A stretch of 64,000 nt of DNA from Hibiscus mutabilis. Taxonomy: Eukaryota > Streptophyta > Magnoliopsida > Malvales > Malvaceae. Below are positions 25,310 through 36,078 of this stretch, piece by piece. Each line of letters opens with the position of its first letter. Position 1 is the stretch's first letter. The notes beneath the pieces are model-generated. The model did no database searches. It was not told the origin of the DNA and saw only the letters and a program-made list of their open reading frames with translations. The position numbers and the translations under genes were made by a program. The stretch covers positions 15,986,921 through 16,050,920 of the forward strand of contig CM033745.1 in assembly GCA_019671005.1 (NCBI GenBank), in the 5' to 3' direction.

Positions 25310-26339
25310 ATGGCAATCGTTTTTTCAAAGAATGATGATCCGATCAACACCTTTTACATCCATCCGAACGAGAATTCGGCACTTGTTTTAACCTCTTTCT
25401 TGCTGAACGACAGTAACTACCATGGGTGGGCTCGATCGATGCGGATGTCGCTTATTTCAAAAAATAAATTTGGGTTCGTCGATGGTTCAATCAAGCAACC
25501 TGGAGAGGATGATCCTCGATTTCAGGCGTGGGTAAAGTCCAATAATCTTGTTCTTTCTTGGATTCAAAGGGCTTTGAATCAAGAAATCACCCAGAGTGTC
25601 ATTTGGATAGATAATGCTTCCGAATTGTGGTCCGACCTTTTTGATCGCTTTAATCAAGGGGATTTGCTTCGAATCTCTGATTTGCTTCAAGAGTTCTACT
25701 TCTTGCAACAAGGTACTCTCTCTATTAATGCATATCATACTCAATTGAAAACAATTTGGGATGAGATTTGTAACTTGCGTCCCTTAGTTTCATATGATTG
25801 TTCTTCTCTGAATTATCGAAAGCAAGATTTTTTTTATTAGGTTTTTAAGGGGGTTGAATGAGAATTTTACGGTACAGAAATCTTAGATTCTGGTGATGAA
25901 ACCCTTACCTTAGATAAATGAAGTTTTTTCCATTGTTATTCAACATGAGAGATCGATTAATGTTGCTGTTATTTCTACTGATTCCAATATTTTGTTAGCT
26001 GATAAGTATACTTTCAAGAATAGAGAACAAACTGTTGTTAATAGGCAAGAAAATAGGTTCTCTACTGTTAGGAAATCTGCTTTAGGAAACAAGAGACCAC
26101 AATGTGTTTATTGTGGCTTGTTTGGACATACAGTTGACAAATGCTATAGAAAGCATGGTTTTCCCCCTGGTTTTAAGTTTAGAAATCAGACTGGCAAAGC
26201 TAATCATATTAGATCTGCTACTATTGAGAGTTTCTTGACTACTGAACCTTTGGTTAAAGATGACATTCGATCTGTCACTTTCACCAAAGAACAATATGAG
26301 AGTTTGTTGCACTTATTACAAGAAAAAGGTTCCTTCTAG
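25310..26339 (+). pseudogene. gag: copia gag remnant with zinc knuckle
   Basis: 25310-25840 encodes a capsid-like domain typical of plant copia gag (LLNDSNYHGWARSMRMSLI, then WSDLFDRFNQGDLLRISDL). The frame stops at 25838-25840 and resumes in another frame at 25992-26339. That second part holds a CCHC knuckle CVYCGLFGHTVDKCYRKHGF, whose spacing is C-x2-C-x4-H-x4-C. At least one stop and one frame change break it. Confidence 0.85.
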
Positions 26340-26364
26340 TGTTTCTGTCAAAGATTCAACTATG

Positions 26365-29300
26365 AACATGCTCTCATCTACATTTGACACCATTCCACAA
26401 GAAGAACGAGGTATTGTTCTTTCTTGCTCTAATTCTAAACATTTGTTCACTCCTTGGGTTATTGATTCCAGGTCTACTGATCATATTGTTAACTTACTAT
26501 AAATTTTCACAGATTATCATATAGTTACAAATAAATATGTGAGATTGCCTAATAATGATTCGGTGAAAGTAGTTCATATAGGAACAGTGCACACTAATGA
26601 ATTCTTGGTTTTAAACAATGTATTTCACATTCCTAATTTTGGTTTCAATTTGATATCAGTTTCTCAGTTAACTAAAAGCAATGACATTTCTCTGATTTTT
26701 TTCATCTGCTGGTTGTTGTATACAAGATATACAGCACTGGAGGATGATTGGTACAGCTAGGCACTCAAATGGTCTATATACATTGGATGTTAAAGCTTTT
26801 CTTCTACTAGTAATTCTACTGTTTGTTCATCTATTTCCTCAAAACTTTGGCATGCTAGATTAGAGCATCCCTCTCAAGGAAGGATGAAACATTTTTCTCA
26901 ATTGAAAAATAACATTCCTGTTGATTTTTGTTCTAAATGTGATGTTTGTCGATTAGCCAAACATAAAAGATTGCCCTTTCCTATTAGTACTTTTTTTTCT
27001 AATTCTATTTTTGATCTTGTGCACATGGATGTTTGGGGTTTTTACCGCATACATGGTCATTTTTATTTTTTTAATTGTGGTTGATGATAAGAGAATGTAT
27101 GTATGGCTTTTTCCTATGCATAATAAATCTGAAGTTAAGAGACTTATTATTGATTTCTACCAACTTGTTGAAACTCAGTTTTCTACAAAAATCAAGTGTA
27201 TAAGGACTGATAATGCTAGGGAGATTGATATGATAGATTTTTATAACTCTAAAGGTATAATACATCAGAATTCTTGTACACACACTCCACAACATAATAG
27301 TATTATTGAAAGAAAGCACCAACACATTCTGGTGGTTGCTAGATCTTTAAAAATTCAAGCCCATTGGCCTTTAAATTTTTGGATAAATTGTGTTTTACAT
27401 TCTATTTTTCTGATCAATAGGACTCCTACACCTGTTTTGCATCAAAAAAACCTTTTAAGAATTGTTTAAAACCAAACCTAAGATTGATAATTTCAAAGTT
27501 TTTGGTTGTTTAGCCTATGCTTTTATTTTACCTCGACCTAAAACTAAGTTACATCCTAAGGCTACAAAGTGCTTATTTTTAGGATATCCTAAAAATATGA
27601 AAGGTTTTAGACTGCTTGACTTAGAAACTAAAAATGTTTTTGTCTTTAGAGATGTTTTTTTTCAGAAAACATATTTCCGTTTCAAACTAGAAGACCTGAT
27701 TCTTCAAATGATGTAGTTTTCCCGGCTTATGATAATAATATTTTATTTGATGATTTATTGGATAAAAGGCAAACTGATGTAAATAGTAGTTTTTCATTAG
27801 AAAATTCTGATAATCTTAGAATGAAGGGAATAGTCCTTTATCTATGAGAAATGAAGAAACATCTCCACACTGTTCATCCCAACAAGCTTCAGAGGATCAT
27901 ATTCCAGAAGGCTCTTCTAGAACTGCCCAGTTGCCAGCTCCTACTGTCAGACCAACAAGACTTTCGAGAACTGTCCAGCTACCACAAAAGTATAAGAATT
28001 TTCAATTAACCTTACCAACTGCAAAGGCTTTCAGGACAACTCCTCATACCATTAATCATGTGTTATCTTATAATCATATTTTCGTTCCTTATCAACATTA
28101 CATTAATTCTGTTAATATTTTAAAAGAACCTAAGTGATATAAAAAAGATGTTTCTCATGAATGTTGGAAGAAAGCTATGAATGGGGAAATTTTGTCCTTG
28201 GAAAATAATAAAAATTGGGATTTAGTCCCTCTGCCTCCAGGGAAACAAACAATTGGTTGTAAGTGGATTTTCAAGACTAAGCTTAAATCAGATGGTAGTT
28301 TAGAGAGATATAAGACTAGATTAGTTGCCAAAGGAGCCTAGCATAGACTTTCTTAATACTTTTAGTCTTGTTGCTAAGGTTAGAACTATTAGAACTCTTA
28401 TAGCTGTTGCTGCTGCTAAAAACTGGAAGTTACAACAGTTAGACATTAATAATGCTTTCTTACATGATTTTCTACAGGAAGAAGTTTTTATGGAACTACC
28501 ACCTGATTTTTCTCCACAAAAATCTAGTTTGGTTTGTAAGTAAAATAAGAGTCTATATAGTTTAAAACAAGTAAATAGACAATGGAATGAAAGATTAACA
28601 TCTGCTTTAGTTAATCAAGATTTTAAACAAGCTTCTTCTGATAATTCTCTTTTTGCTAAAGGTACAGATTTTGATTTTATTGCATTAGCTGTCTATGCTG
28701 ATAATATTGTTCTTGCTAATCTTAGTACTACTGCCATAAACAATATGAAACATTTTTTACATGAAACTTTTAAAATTAAATGTTTAAGAGATCTAAAGTT
28801 TTTTCTTAGTTTTGAAGTTGCTAGGTCCTGCAAAAGTATCAATCTTTGTCAAAGAAAATATACTTTAGATCTGCTTGAAAAAGCTGGTTTTCTGGGATCC
28901 AAACCAGCTTCTACTCCTTTGGTTGTTAATAATAAAATGTCTAAACGTGATGGTACCCCTTTAACTGACATAACTAGTTATAGATGTCTTATAGGAAAGC
29001 TTGTTTACCTTACTAATACTAGACCTGACATTGCATATGATGTTCAATAATTGTCCTAATTTTTAGATGTTCCTACTGATGTTCATATGAGTGCTGCTTA
29101 TAGAATTTTTAGGTATTTAAAAGGGACTCTTAGATAAGGGTTATTTTTTCCTGTTGACAATAATATGAAAATCAGTGCTTTTTCAGATTCAGATTGGGCA
29201 TCTTGTCCCGATTCAAGGTGGTCTACTATAGGTTTTTGTGTTTTCTTAAGAACATTTTTGATTTCCTGAAAATAAAAAAAGCAACAAATTGTCTCAAGAT

Positions 29301-29585
29301 CATCTAGTGAGGCAGAGTATAGGGCTTTAGCCTATGTTACTTGTGAAATACAGTGGCTCTCTTACCTTCTTTCTGATTTACAAATTACTTTTTCTTCAGC
29401 TAATCTCTATTGTGATAACTTATATGCCACCTCATTAGGGAAAAACTTCAACAGGGGCTCATCACTTTGCTGCCAGTTTCATCTCCTCATCAACTTGCTG
29501 ATTGTTTTGCAAAAGCTCTTATGCCATCTCTATTTCGAGAGTCTGTAATCAAGTTGGGCATTCAAAATTTGTATGCTCCAACTTG
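26365..29585 (+). pseudogene. pol: copia pol remnant: protease, integrase, RT, RNase H
   Basis: Domains follow in order. The protease site reads DSRSTDH near 26465, where the family has DSGATDH, so the active-site glycine is changed. The pre-integrase H/C region includes CDVCRLAKHKRLPFP (26938-26980). The integrase core shows D in HMDVWG and VVDDK, D in IRTDNA and E in SIIERKHQH (27025-27320). RT shows WDLVPLP and GCKWIFK (28218-28280) and QLDINNAFLHDFLQEEVF (28438-28490). The YVDD box is altered to YADN (28693-28704). RNase H remains appear at about 29170-29500. Stops and indels separate all of these. The copy cannot encode an active polyprotein. Confidence 0.88.
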
Positions 29586-29593
29586 AGGGGGGC

Positions 29594-29826
29594 TATGAGA
29601 ATATACAGCTTATAGGTAGTTAGGAAGTTAGTTTATAGGCTGACAGTTGTATCCATATCAGTTTTTTTATTCTTTTTTAGTATATATACTATGTAATGTT
29701 TAATAAATAAAATAAGGAAAAATTTTATATTAGTTTTATGTTTGTCTTTTCTTTATTAATTCACTTGAGTCAAAATCCCTCACTCGTCTCTGAGTAAAAA
29801 ATCCCTTTCTCATCAAGTCTTTAACA
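29594..29826 (+). repeat. 3' LTR of the decayed copia element
   Basis: It starts just after the purine tract GAGGGGGGC and ends AAGTCTTTAACA, the same end as the 5' remnant. TATATATACTATGTAATG and AATAAA inside it may be promoter and polyadenylation signals. The exact first base is uncertain within 2 bp. Confidence 0.7.
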
Positions 29827-29992
29827 TTTTTTTCATTCAACTAGATCCGATAAAAATTAAAACCAAATTTACTCGAAAAAATAAAACTCATCAGTTCAAT
29901 AAACTCAAAATTTTCGTATACGTAAAAAAAACACGCATAAGTCATACCTATATTCAAACATACATCAGGTAGGAGTTATTAGTTAATAATTT

Positions 29993-31551
29993 GGCTTAAT
30001 GACCCATTTGACCCTCAAAGTATACACAAAATACCGAACTGCCCCCTAAAGAATTTTTTTGGACGTTTTGCCCCCTGAACTAAACACCGTGACCCCATTT
30101 GGCCCCTTCGTCTAACGGTGTTAAAAAAATTCACGGGCCAATCAGAACATGCCATGTGTCACTAATAACAAAAAAAAAATAGTTGGCTTATTTTAAAGGT
30201 GTAAATTGCACGCCAAGTTTGTAAAATTTTTGTTTTTGTTCAATTTAGTCCTAAAAATCTTTATTGAACCCGAATTGACCCAAATTTCTTTCTAATTTTT
30301 ATAAATTAGTCCAATATTTTTAATATGGTGATGTTTTTGTTCAATTTAGTCCTCAAAATCTTTATTTAACCCACAATTAACCCCCACTACTTTATAATTT
30401 TTATAAATTAGTCCAATATTTTTAATATACTGGTATTTTTGTTCAATTTTTCATCAAAATCTTTATTTAACCCACAATTGATCCCTACCACTTTATAATT
30501 TTTATAATTTAGTCCAATATTTTAAATATAATTATATTTGTTTGTTCAATTTAATCCTAAAATCTATATTTAACCCGAAATTGACCCATATTTCTTTATA
30601 ATTTTTATAATTTAGTCCAATATTTTAAATATAATCATATTTTTGTTCAATTTAGTCCTAAAAATCTATATTTAACTTGAAATTGACCCATATTTCTTTA
30701 TAATTTTTATAATTTAGTCCAATATTTTAAATATAATCATATTTTTGTTCGATACACATACAGTTTAAATGTAGTTTTCAGGACTAAATTGAACAAAAAT
30801 ATGATTATATTTAAAATATTGGACTAAATTATAAAAATTATAAAGAAATATGAGTCAATTTCATATTAAATAAAGATTTTAGGACTAAATTGAACAAAAA
30901 TATGATTATATTTAAAATATTGGACTAAATTATAAAAATTATAAAGAAATATGGGTCAATTTCGGGTTAAATATAGATTTTAGGACTAAATTGAACAAAC
31001 AAATATAATTATATTTAAAATATTGGACTAAATTATAAAAATTATAAAGTGGTAGGGATCAATTGTGGGTTAAATAAAGATTTTGATGACAAAATTGAAC
31101 AAAAATACTAGTTTATTAAAGATATTGGACTAATTTATAAAAATTATAAAGTAGTGGGGGTTAATTGTGGGTTAAATAAAGATTTTGAGGATTAAATTGA
31201 AGAAAAACATCACCATATTAAAAATATTGGACTAATTTATAAAAAATTAGAAAGAAATTTGGGTCAATTCGGGTTAAATAAAGATTTTTATGACTAAATT
31301 GAACAAAAACAAAAATTTTACAGACTTGGTGTGCAATTTACCCTTTTAAAATAAGCCAGCTGTTTTTTTGTGTGTTATTAGTGACACGTGGCATATTCTG
31401 ATTGGTCCTTAAATTTGTTTTAACACCATTAGACGGAGGGGCCAAACGGGGTCACAATGTTTAGTTCAGGGGTAAAAAAACGTCCAAAAAATTCTTTAAG
31501 GGACAATTCGGTATTTTATGTATATTTCATGGGCAAATAGTTCATTAAGCC
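29993..31551. mobile_element. Foldback Mutator-like (MULE) non-autonomous element, 1559 bp, with perfect 9-bp TSD
   Basis: TAATAATTT occurs at 29984-29992 and again at 31552-31560, directly at both ends. The ends are inverted: GGCTTAATGA on the left and TCATTAAGCC on the right. The two arms, about 755 and 775 bp, are near-complete inverted copies around a short centre near 30752-30779. Each arm contains about five tandem copies of a ~102-bp unit. A 9-bp duplication with long inverted repeats is the signature of the Mutator superfamily. No transposase is present. Transcripts crossing it could fold into a very long hairpin. Confidence 0.88.
30241..31290. repeat. Tandem ~102-bp units in inverted arms
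   Basis: CAATTTAGTCC-type unit starts fall at 30241, 30342, 30444, 30547 and 30648, with the next boundary at 30751. The right arm carries the reverse complement series from about 30780. Each unit contains TTTATAATTTTTATAATTTA and GTCCAATATTTTAAATATAAT. Confidence 0.85.
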
Positions 31552-31830
31552 TAATAATTTTGTCTCTCTTCTTTTAACATTTTCCCACAAGCATTATACG
31601 GACAAAATAAAACGGAATTCCGACATATCGGCTAACTCATTTCATACCATTCGAACTTATTTATTGAGTACAACATTTTGGAACTTAAAATTTGCAGGTC
31701 CATCCGGCAACTCATCTAGAACAGGAGGAAATATCAAATAAGATGGCTAATTCTCAGCAGACTCTTCTTACAGACATTTAATATTTCTTTGTCCAGTTTT
31801 CGACAATAGGGTTCTCTTTTTTCTTGTCCT

Positions 31831-32130
31831 CGGACCATAAGTCAGGGTTCTCGTCTAGTGCTTGACTCTTAGTTTCAACAACGATAACCAATCCAGAATC
31901 TCAATATCTATAAATTAATGTCTGATTTTGAACCAACGGTTTGGCCCGATATAAGCAGTTTAATACCGCTTAAGCAGATTCGGACCATAAGTCAGGGTTC
32001 TCGTCTAGTGCTTGACTCTTAGTTTCAACAACGATAACCAATCCAGAATCTCAATATCTATAAATTAATGTCTGATTTTGAACCAACGGTTTGACCCGAT
32101 ATAAGCAGTTTAATACCGCTTAAGCAGATT
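31831..32130. repeat. 150-bp tandem duplication, nearly identical copies
   Basis: 31831-31980 and 31981-32130 both start CGGACCATAAGTCAGGGTTC and end CCGCTTAAGCAGATT. I see one difference (GGCCCG against GACCCG). The unit shows no coding potential and matches no repeat class I know. Confidence 0.95.
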
Positions 32131-33683
32131 TTGAGTCCAAGACCTTATGTATGCAGAAAATTTATACTGAAAGGCATACCCACCAAAATCAGGTGTACGC
32201 TACAGGTCGATCCAGGTTAATCAGGGCAAAGCCCCGGTAAACCGGGAAGGCTATCCTTGCATAAATACAGCCATACAAATTGCTTTTAGAAGTTAATTTC
32301 AAAAAAAAAAAATTAGAAGTTTTATAATTTTCAAGGTTTTTTTTTACAACTAAATATTATCAAACATTAATGAGATTAGGACTATGATTGTAACTGGTTG
32401 ATTTAATAAGTTGAATCGATAATCGATTAGTCAGAGTTGATAAAAAAGATCGAAGAATAAACCAAATTGGTTGAAATTGAGAACTAACAAAACTAGATTT
32501 TTTAAAACGAAAATTGAACGATTTCGGTTTGCTTGGGTGCAATTTACCTTGATTTTTCTAATATAATTTCCCTTATTTGTTCTTTTTTTTTTAAGAATCT
32601 TCCTCCTTAAAGAGAGGGAAAAAAAGATTCTAAAAAAAGAAAGGAAAATACTCCTAGTGAATTTCGAACTCATAATTTACATGAATATATGAGAATAAAA
32701 ATGAGCAGCTTGACCAATCAGCAAAATGTGCTTATTTTTTTCATCTGTTTTTCTTTTCTAATTTTTATGAGTTCGTTTATAATTAGTATGTGTAACCTTT
32801 TTAAAATAACTGAAAACTCAACCTAGTGTAGATATTTTCCACCATAATTTATTGTTATAGGCAGAGAGTTACAACATTTGAATGGATTTAACATATTTAG
32901 GGCGTGTTTAATTCACGGAAAAGATAATTATCAAGGGCAATAATTTTTTCTACACTTGTATTTTCATGTTTGGTTTAGGAGGATTCTCACTATGATGTAT
33001 TATTCTTTTCTCAGTATTGACTTCTATCCTAAATGGTGGGAATGCTATTCCCCTCATTTTCTTAGGTATTACATAATTCATTTCCCTTTAGATAACATTG
33101 CCCTTAAGACAATAATGAATTATATTCATGTTGATCTTTTATTGTACTTTTAATTCGGTGACTAATTATTTATAGTGTAAATTTATTAAATATTTTTATT
33201 TAATATATAAATGATGTTGCATATATTTAAATAATATTGTAATATTTAATATATTTTTATTAATATTATATTTATTATATTTCTAGAGATATAGGATGAG
33301 ATTGCATGTTGCTTGAAAGTGAATGTATTAAGAGTTGATGTTATTAATTTTATTATTTGATTTACAAGATATTTTTTATCTTAAAAAATTAGTAGGTTAA
33401 TTTATTTTTATCATTTATACTCCTTTTAGATTTATTTTATTATTTATTTTAATTTATTTGATAAATGGCTGAAAGTAATAAAAAATTAAAAATTAAAACA
33501 TATTAAACATTTAATGTTTTACTGTTTACAAAAAAACTAAAAAGAGAATAAGGGTATATAAATATAAAACATTTTTTAAAATGATAAGTTTTTGCAAATT
33601 TTAGATGATGTAACGATTCCTTAAAAAATGGATGATGTAACGAAAATAGTTCTCTAAATTTTTTGCAACTATTTTTAATTTAA
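32131..33683. other. Intergenic AT-rich DNA, no gene seen
   Basis: Apart from the SINE-like fragment, only AT-rich sequence is present. The open frames at 32360-32673 (minus) and 32956-33153 (plus) have no recognisable domain. Confidence 0.5.
32645..32724 (-). repeat. SINE-like tRNA-derived fragment
   Basis: Read on the minus strand, GATTGGTCAAGCTGCTCAT (A-box-like region) lies about 45 bases before GAGTTCGAAATTC (B-box-like). A similar arrangement occurs at 50395-50482 on the minus strand. Both are degenerate and no defined ends were found. Confidence 0.35.
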
Positions 33684-33889
33684 TAATTAAAAGGCTTAAC
33701 TGTCAAACTAGTGCCCAAACTATGCCATTTTTTCCAGTTACGTGTTCAAACTATTTTTCGAGCCAAATTGAGACCTAAAGTTTCATTCTGTGAACCATTT
33801 AAGGTTCACCGTTAATTTTCACCATTAAATGACACATGTCATCTCCTGAAAATTTCAAAAATTATATTTAAAATAAATAAAGGTAGAAG

Positions 33890-34270
33890 GACTCAAATAT
33901 TGTTGTTGAAATTTTTTTCCAACAATATAGTCATCGACAGTTTAATTCCAAAAATGTGGTGAATTAATGTTCACCATCAGAAGTCAGATGGGGCTCCATC
34001 CGTTTTTGAACAGTAATTTGAAGAAAAAAAAATGAAGTCGGATTGCTCTCCCTTCAGCTCTGAACAGTATTTTACATTGAAGTCGGACTCCCCTCCTACC
34101 GTCTTTAATATTTAAACTTAAAAAACACCCAGAAAAGTGGATGCACAGTGAAGTCGGGTAGAGCTCAATTCGACTTCTGACTGTGAACAGTAACTTACCA
34201 TATTTTTGGAATTAAACTGCTAAGGACAATATTGTTGGGAAAAAAATTTCAACAACAATTTGGGTCATTT
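33890..34270. repeat. Nested inverted repeat, about 380 bp
   Basis: ATTGTTGTTGAAATTTTTTTCC (cut at 20: ATTGTTGTTGAAATTTTTTT) near 33898 is inverted at about 34230-34260, and AGTTTAATTCCAAAAATGTGG near 33939 is inverted at about 34197-34216. Between them, words of the form GAAGTCGGA or GAAGTCAGA followed by CTCCC-like text recur near 33983, 34033, 34079 and 34151. Confidence 0.7.
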
Positions 34271-34379
34271 TGCCATAAATAAAATTACTTAATTTTTAGA
34301 AATTCTCTAAGTTTTACAAATTTCACAAAACATCCCCCAAATTCCAAAATCCCCAACTCCCCAAAACTTAAATCTCGAT

Positions 34380-34670
34380 TTAGGACAATTTCGCCGTCGA
34401 TTGTCATGTCGCCGCCCATCACATCGTTCGTCGGACCATCACGACCATTTCCCCGCCACGCCGTTGTCAAAAATGGACTGGCACCGTGCGAATCGCTGAA
34501 ATTATCGAATGGTTCTTTCGAACGATTCGCGAAACACGGTGGCCGGAGGGGCAGCGAACAACGTGTGGGTTGTTCGGCGAGGGGAGAGCGCTTCATTCCG
34601 TCGCCGGCAATGCGACCAACGCCGGCGGGAGTGGTCGAATTTGGGGGGTTTAGAGTTTTGGGGACTTTTT
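34380..34670. other. GC-rich insert inside the MULE; possible captured gene fragment
   Basis: Words such as CGCCGTCGATTGTCATGTCG and GCCGGCGGGAGTGGTCG contrast sharply with the AT-rich surroundings. Open frames exist on both strands (34406-34675 plus; 34285-34596 minus), but neither shows a domain I recognise. Frame and direction of any ancestral gene cannot be fixed from the sequence alone. Confidence 0.45.
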
Positions 34671-34908
34671 TGTGATTATTTGAAAATTTCAGGATATTTT
34701 TTATTTTGTTTTATTAATTTTATTTATTTTTAATATATTTTTTGGAAATTTCATGAGATGACATGTGTCCTTTAACGGACAAAATTAACGGTGAACCTTA
34801 AATAGGTCACGAAATGAAACTTTAGGTCTCAATTTGGCCCGAAAAATAGTTTGGGCACCTAACTGGAAAAAAGGGCATAATTTGGGCACCTATTAAGCCT
34901 AATTAGAA

Positions 34909-35706
34909 GTTAACTTATTAAAAAGAAAATATATCATAATGACAAGTTAGTAAATTTTACTTCTAATCAATCTTATATTCCTCCAATCAAACACTACAAT
35001 CTTATATTCCTACCAAATAAGGTAATGTAATATTCTTAATAATATATCAGATAATGTTACACTCCGATAATCCTATTCCTAGAAGTAATCTTACATTTTG
35101 TGAACCATAAGTCATTTAATTTTTTTTTTCAAAAATCATTGTTGAAGTGTGAATCCTAACTCCTCTTAACTCTTTTCTTGTTTTACATATTCAAATAAAT
35201 CTCTGATTCTTTAACCCAGATCCATACTAATCACCATAAAGTTTTTAACAAATGTTAGAGATGAAAGAAAATCTTCTTCGGAAAAAAAATGAAATGCAGG
35301 GCAGACCATGTCTGGCTCCCAAAATTCGAAAATTTTGATTTTAACCCTTTAATTTTTTAGAAATTTCTTCTTTTATATATGTAATGGCACCTAAACTTTT
35401 TAAAAACTCAATTTTATTTGCTATCAAAAAAATTATTTTATTTTTATAATTTTAGGGTCGACTCTCTTAAAAATCAATATCAAGATCCGCCCATGTTTAA
35501 GTGCTCATGATTTTAACATTGTGCCATTACCAAGTGAATAACATGCAGTCATGCTCATCAACAACATTACAAAAAATATGAGAGTAAATTACAGAAATCA
35601 TCCATTTTCGTTTTTCTCATTCAATTTTAAAAAGTTACCATTTAATCCCTTACATTAGTGATTAATTACAAAATTGTCACTCCACATTAACTCTCATTAT
35701 AATAAT
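34909..35706. other. Intergenic AT-rich DNA, no gene seen
   Basis: No open frame or repeat of note was found between the two foldback elements. Confidence 0.5.
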
Positions 35707-35715
35707 CAATTTTCC

Positions 35716-36078
35716 GGCAATTTTAAATCAATAACCTCCTTTTATTTATTATTTAAAAAAATAACCCCTTTTGACCTAAATTTAAAAAAATGACCCCCAA
35801 ATCTGCCATGTATAAAGATCTCGCGTTCTGAAAATAACGATTTTGAGACCTCGCTTTCTGCAAAACGCGAGTTCCCCAAGAATTTGAAGAATCGACTTAA
35901 TTTATTGCGGACAGTTCAATAAAACTCGCTTTCTGCAGAAAGCGAGTTTTCAAATCGCTGTTTCCAGATCGCGAGTTATTCATATATGACAGATTTGGAG
36001 GTTATTTTTCTAAATTTAGGTCAAAAGGGGTCATTTCTTTAAATAATAAATAAAAGGGGTTATTGATTTACAATTGCC
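35716..36078. mobile_element. Foldback MULE-type MITE, 363 bp, with perfect 9-bp TSD
   Basis: CAATTTTCC at 35707-35715 is repeated exactly at 36079-36087. The element starts GGCAATTTTAAATCAATAAC and ends in the complement of GGCAATTGTAAATCAATAAC. Inverted arms of about 150 bp bring together GACCTAAATTTA and TAAATTTAGGTC. The centre carries several CTCGC(T/G)TTCTG words and a palindrome at about 35934-35960 centred on CTTTCTGCAGAAAG. Confidence 0.88.

Larger units (their letters stand above)
25223..29826 (+). mobile_element. Decayed Ty1/copia retrotransposon, 5' LTR truncated
   Basis: The order gag - zinc knuckle - protease - integrase - reverse transcriptase - RNase H marks it as Ty1/copia. 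Only the last ~50 bp of the 5' LTR remain (25223-25273). A primer site TGGTATCAGAAG follows at once (25274), matching initiator tRNA-Met. The polypurine tract GAGGGGGG is at 29585-29592 and a 3' LTR of about 230 bp follows. Many stops and frame changes interrupt gag and pol, so it is not autonomous. Confidence 0.9.
33693..34899. mobile_element. Mutator-like element, 1207 bp, with nested foldback and GC-rich insert
   Basis: Flanks TAATTAAAA (33684-33692) and TAATTAGAA (34900-34908) match at 8 of 9. Termini GGCTTAACT and the complement of ATTAAGCC begin long inverted arms of about 165 bp (33693-33860 and 34735-34899), which include AAACTTTAGGTCTCAATTTG-type words. The GGCTTAA start is shared with the 29993-31551 element. 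Inside are a second inverted repeat (about 33890-34270) and a distinctly GC-richer stretch (about 34380-34670). A GC-rich non-TE stretch between MULE arms is the layout of a Pack-MULE, but no source gene was identified. Confidence 0.78.

Noticed and set aside
29993..31551. CRISPR-like array because of regular ~102-bp spacing
   Set aside because: The units are tandem repeats without unique spacers, arranged as an inverted pair inside a transposon with a target duplication.
34285..34675. Two overlapping open frames as real genes
   Set aside because: They lie on opposite strands of the same GC-rich insert inside a MULE; neither has a recognised domain or a conserved start.
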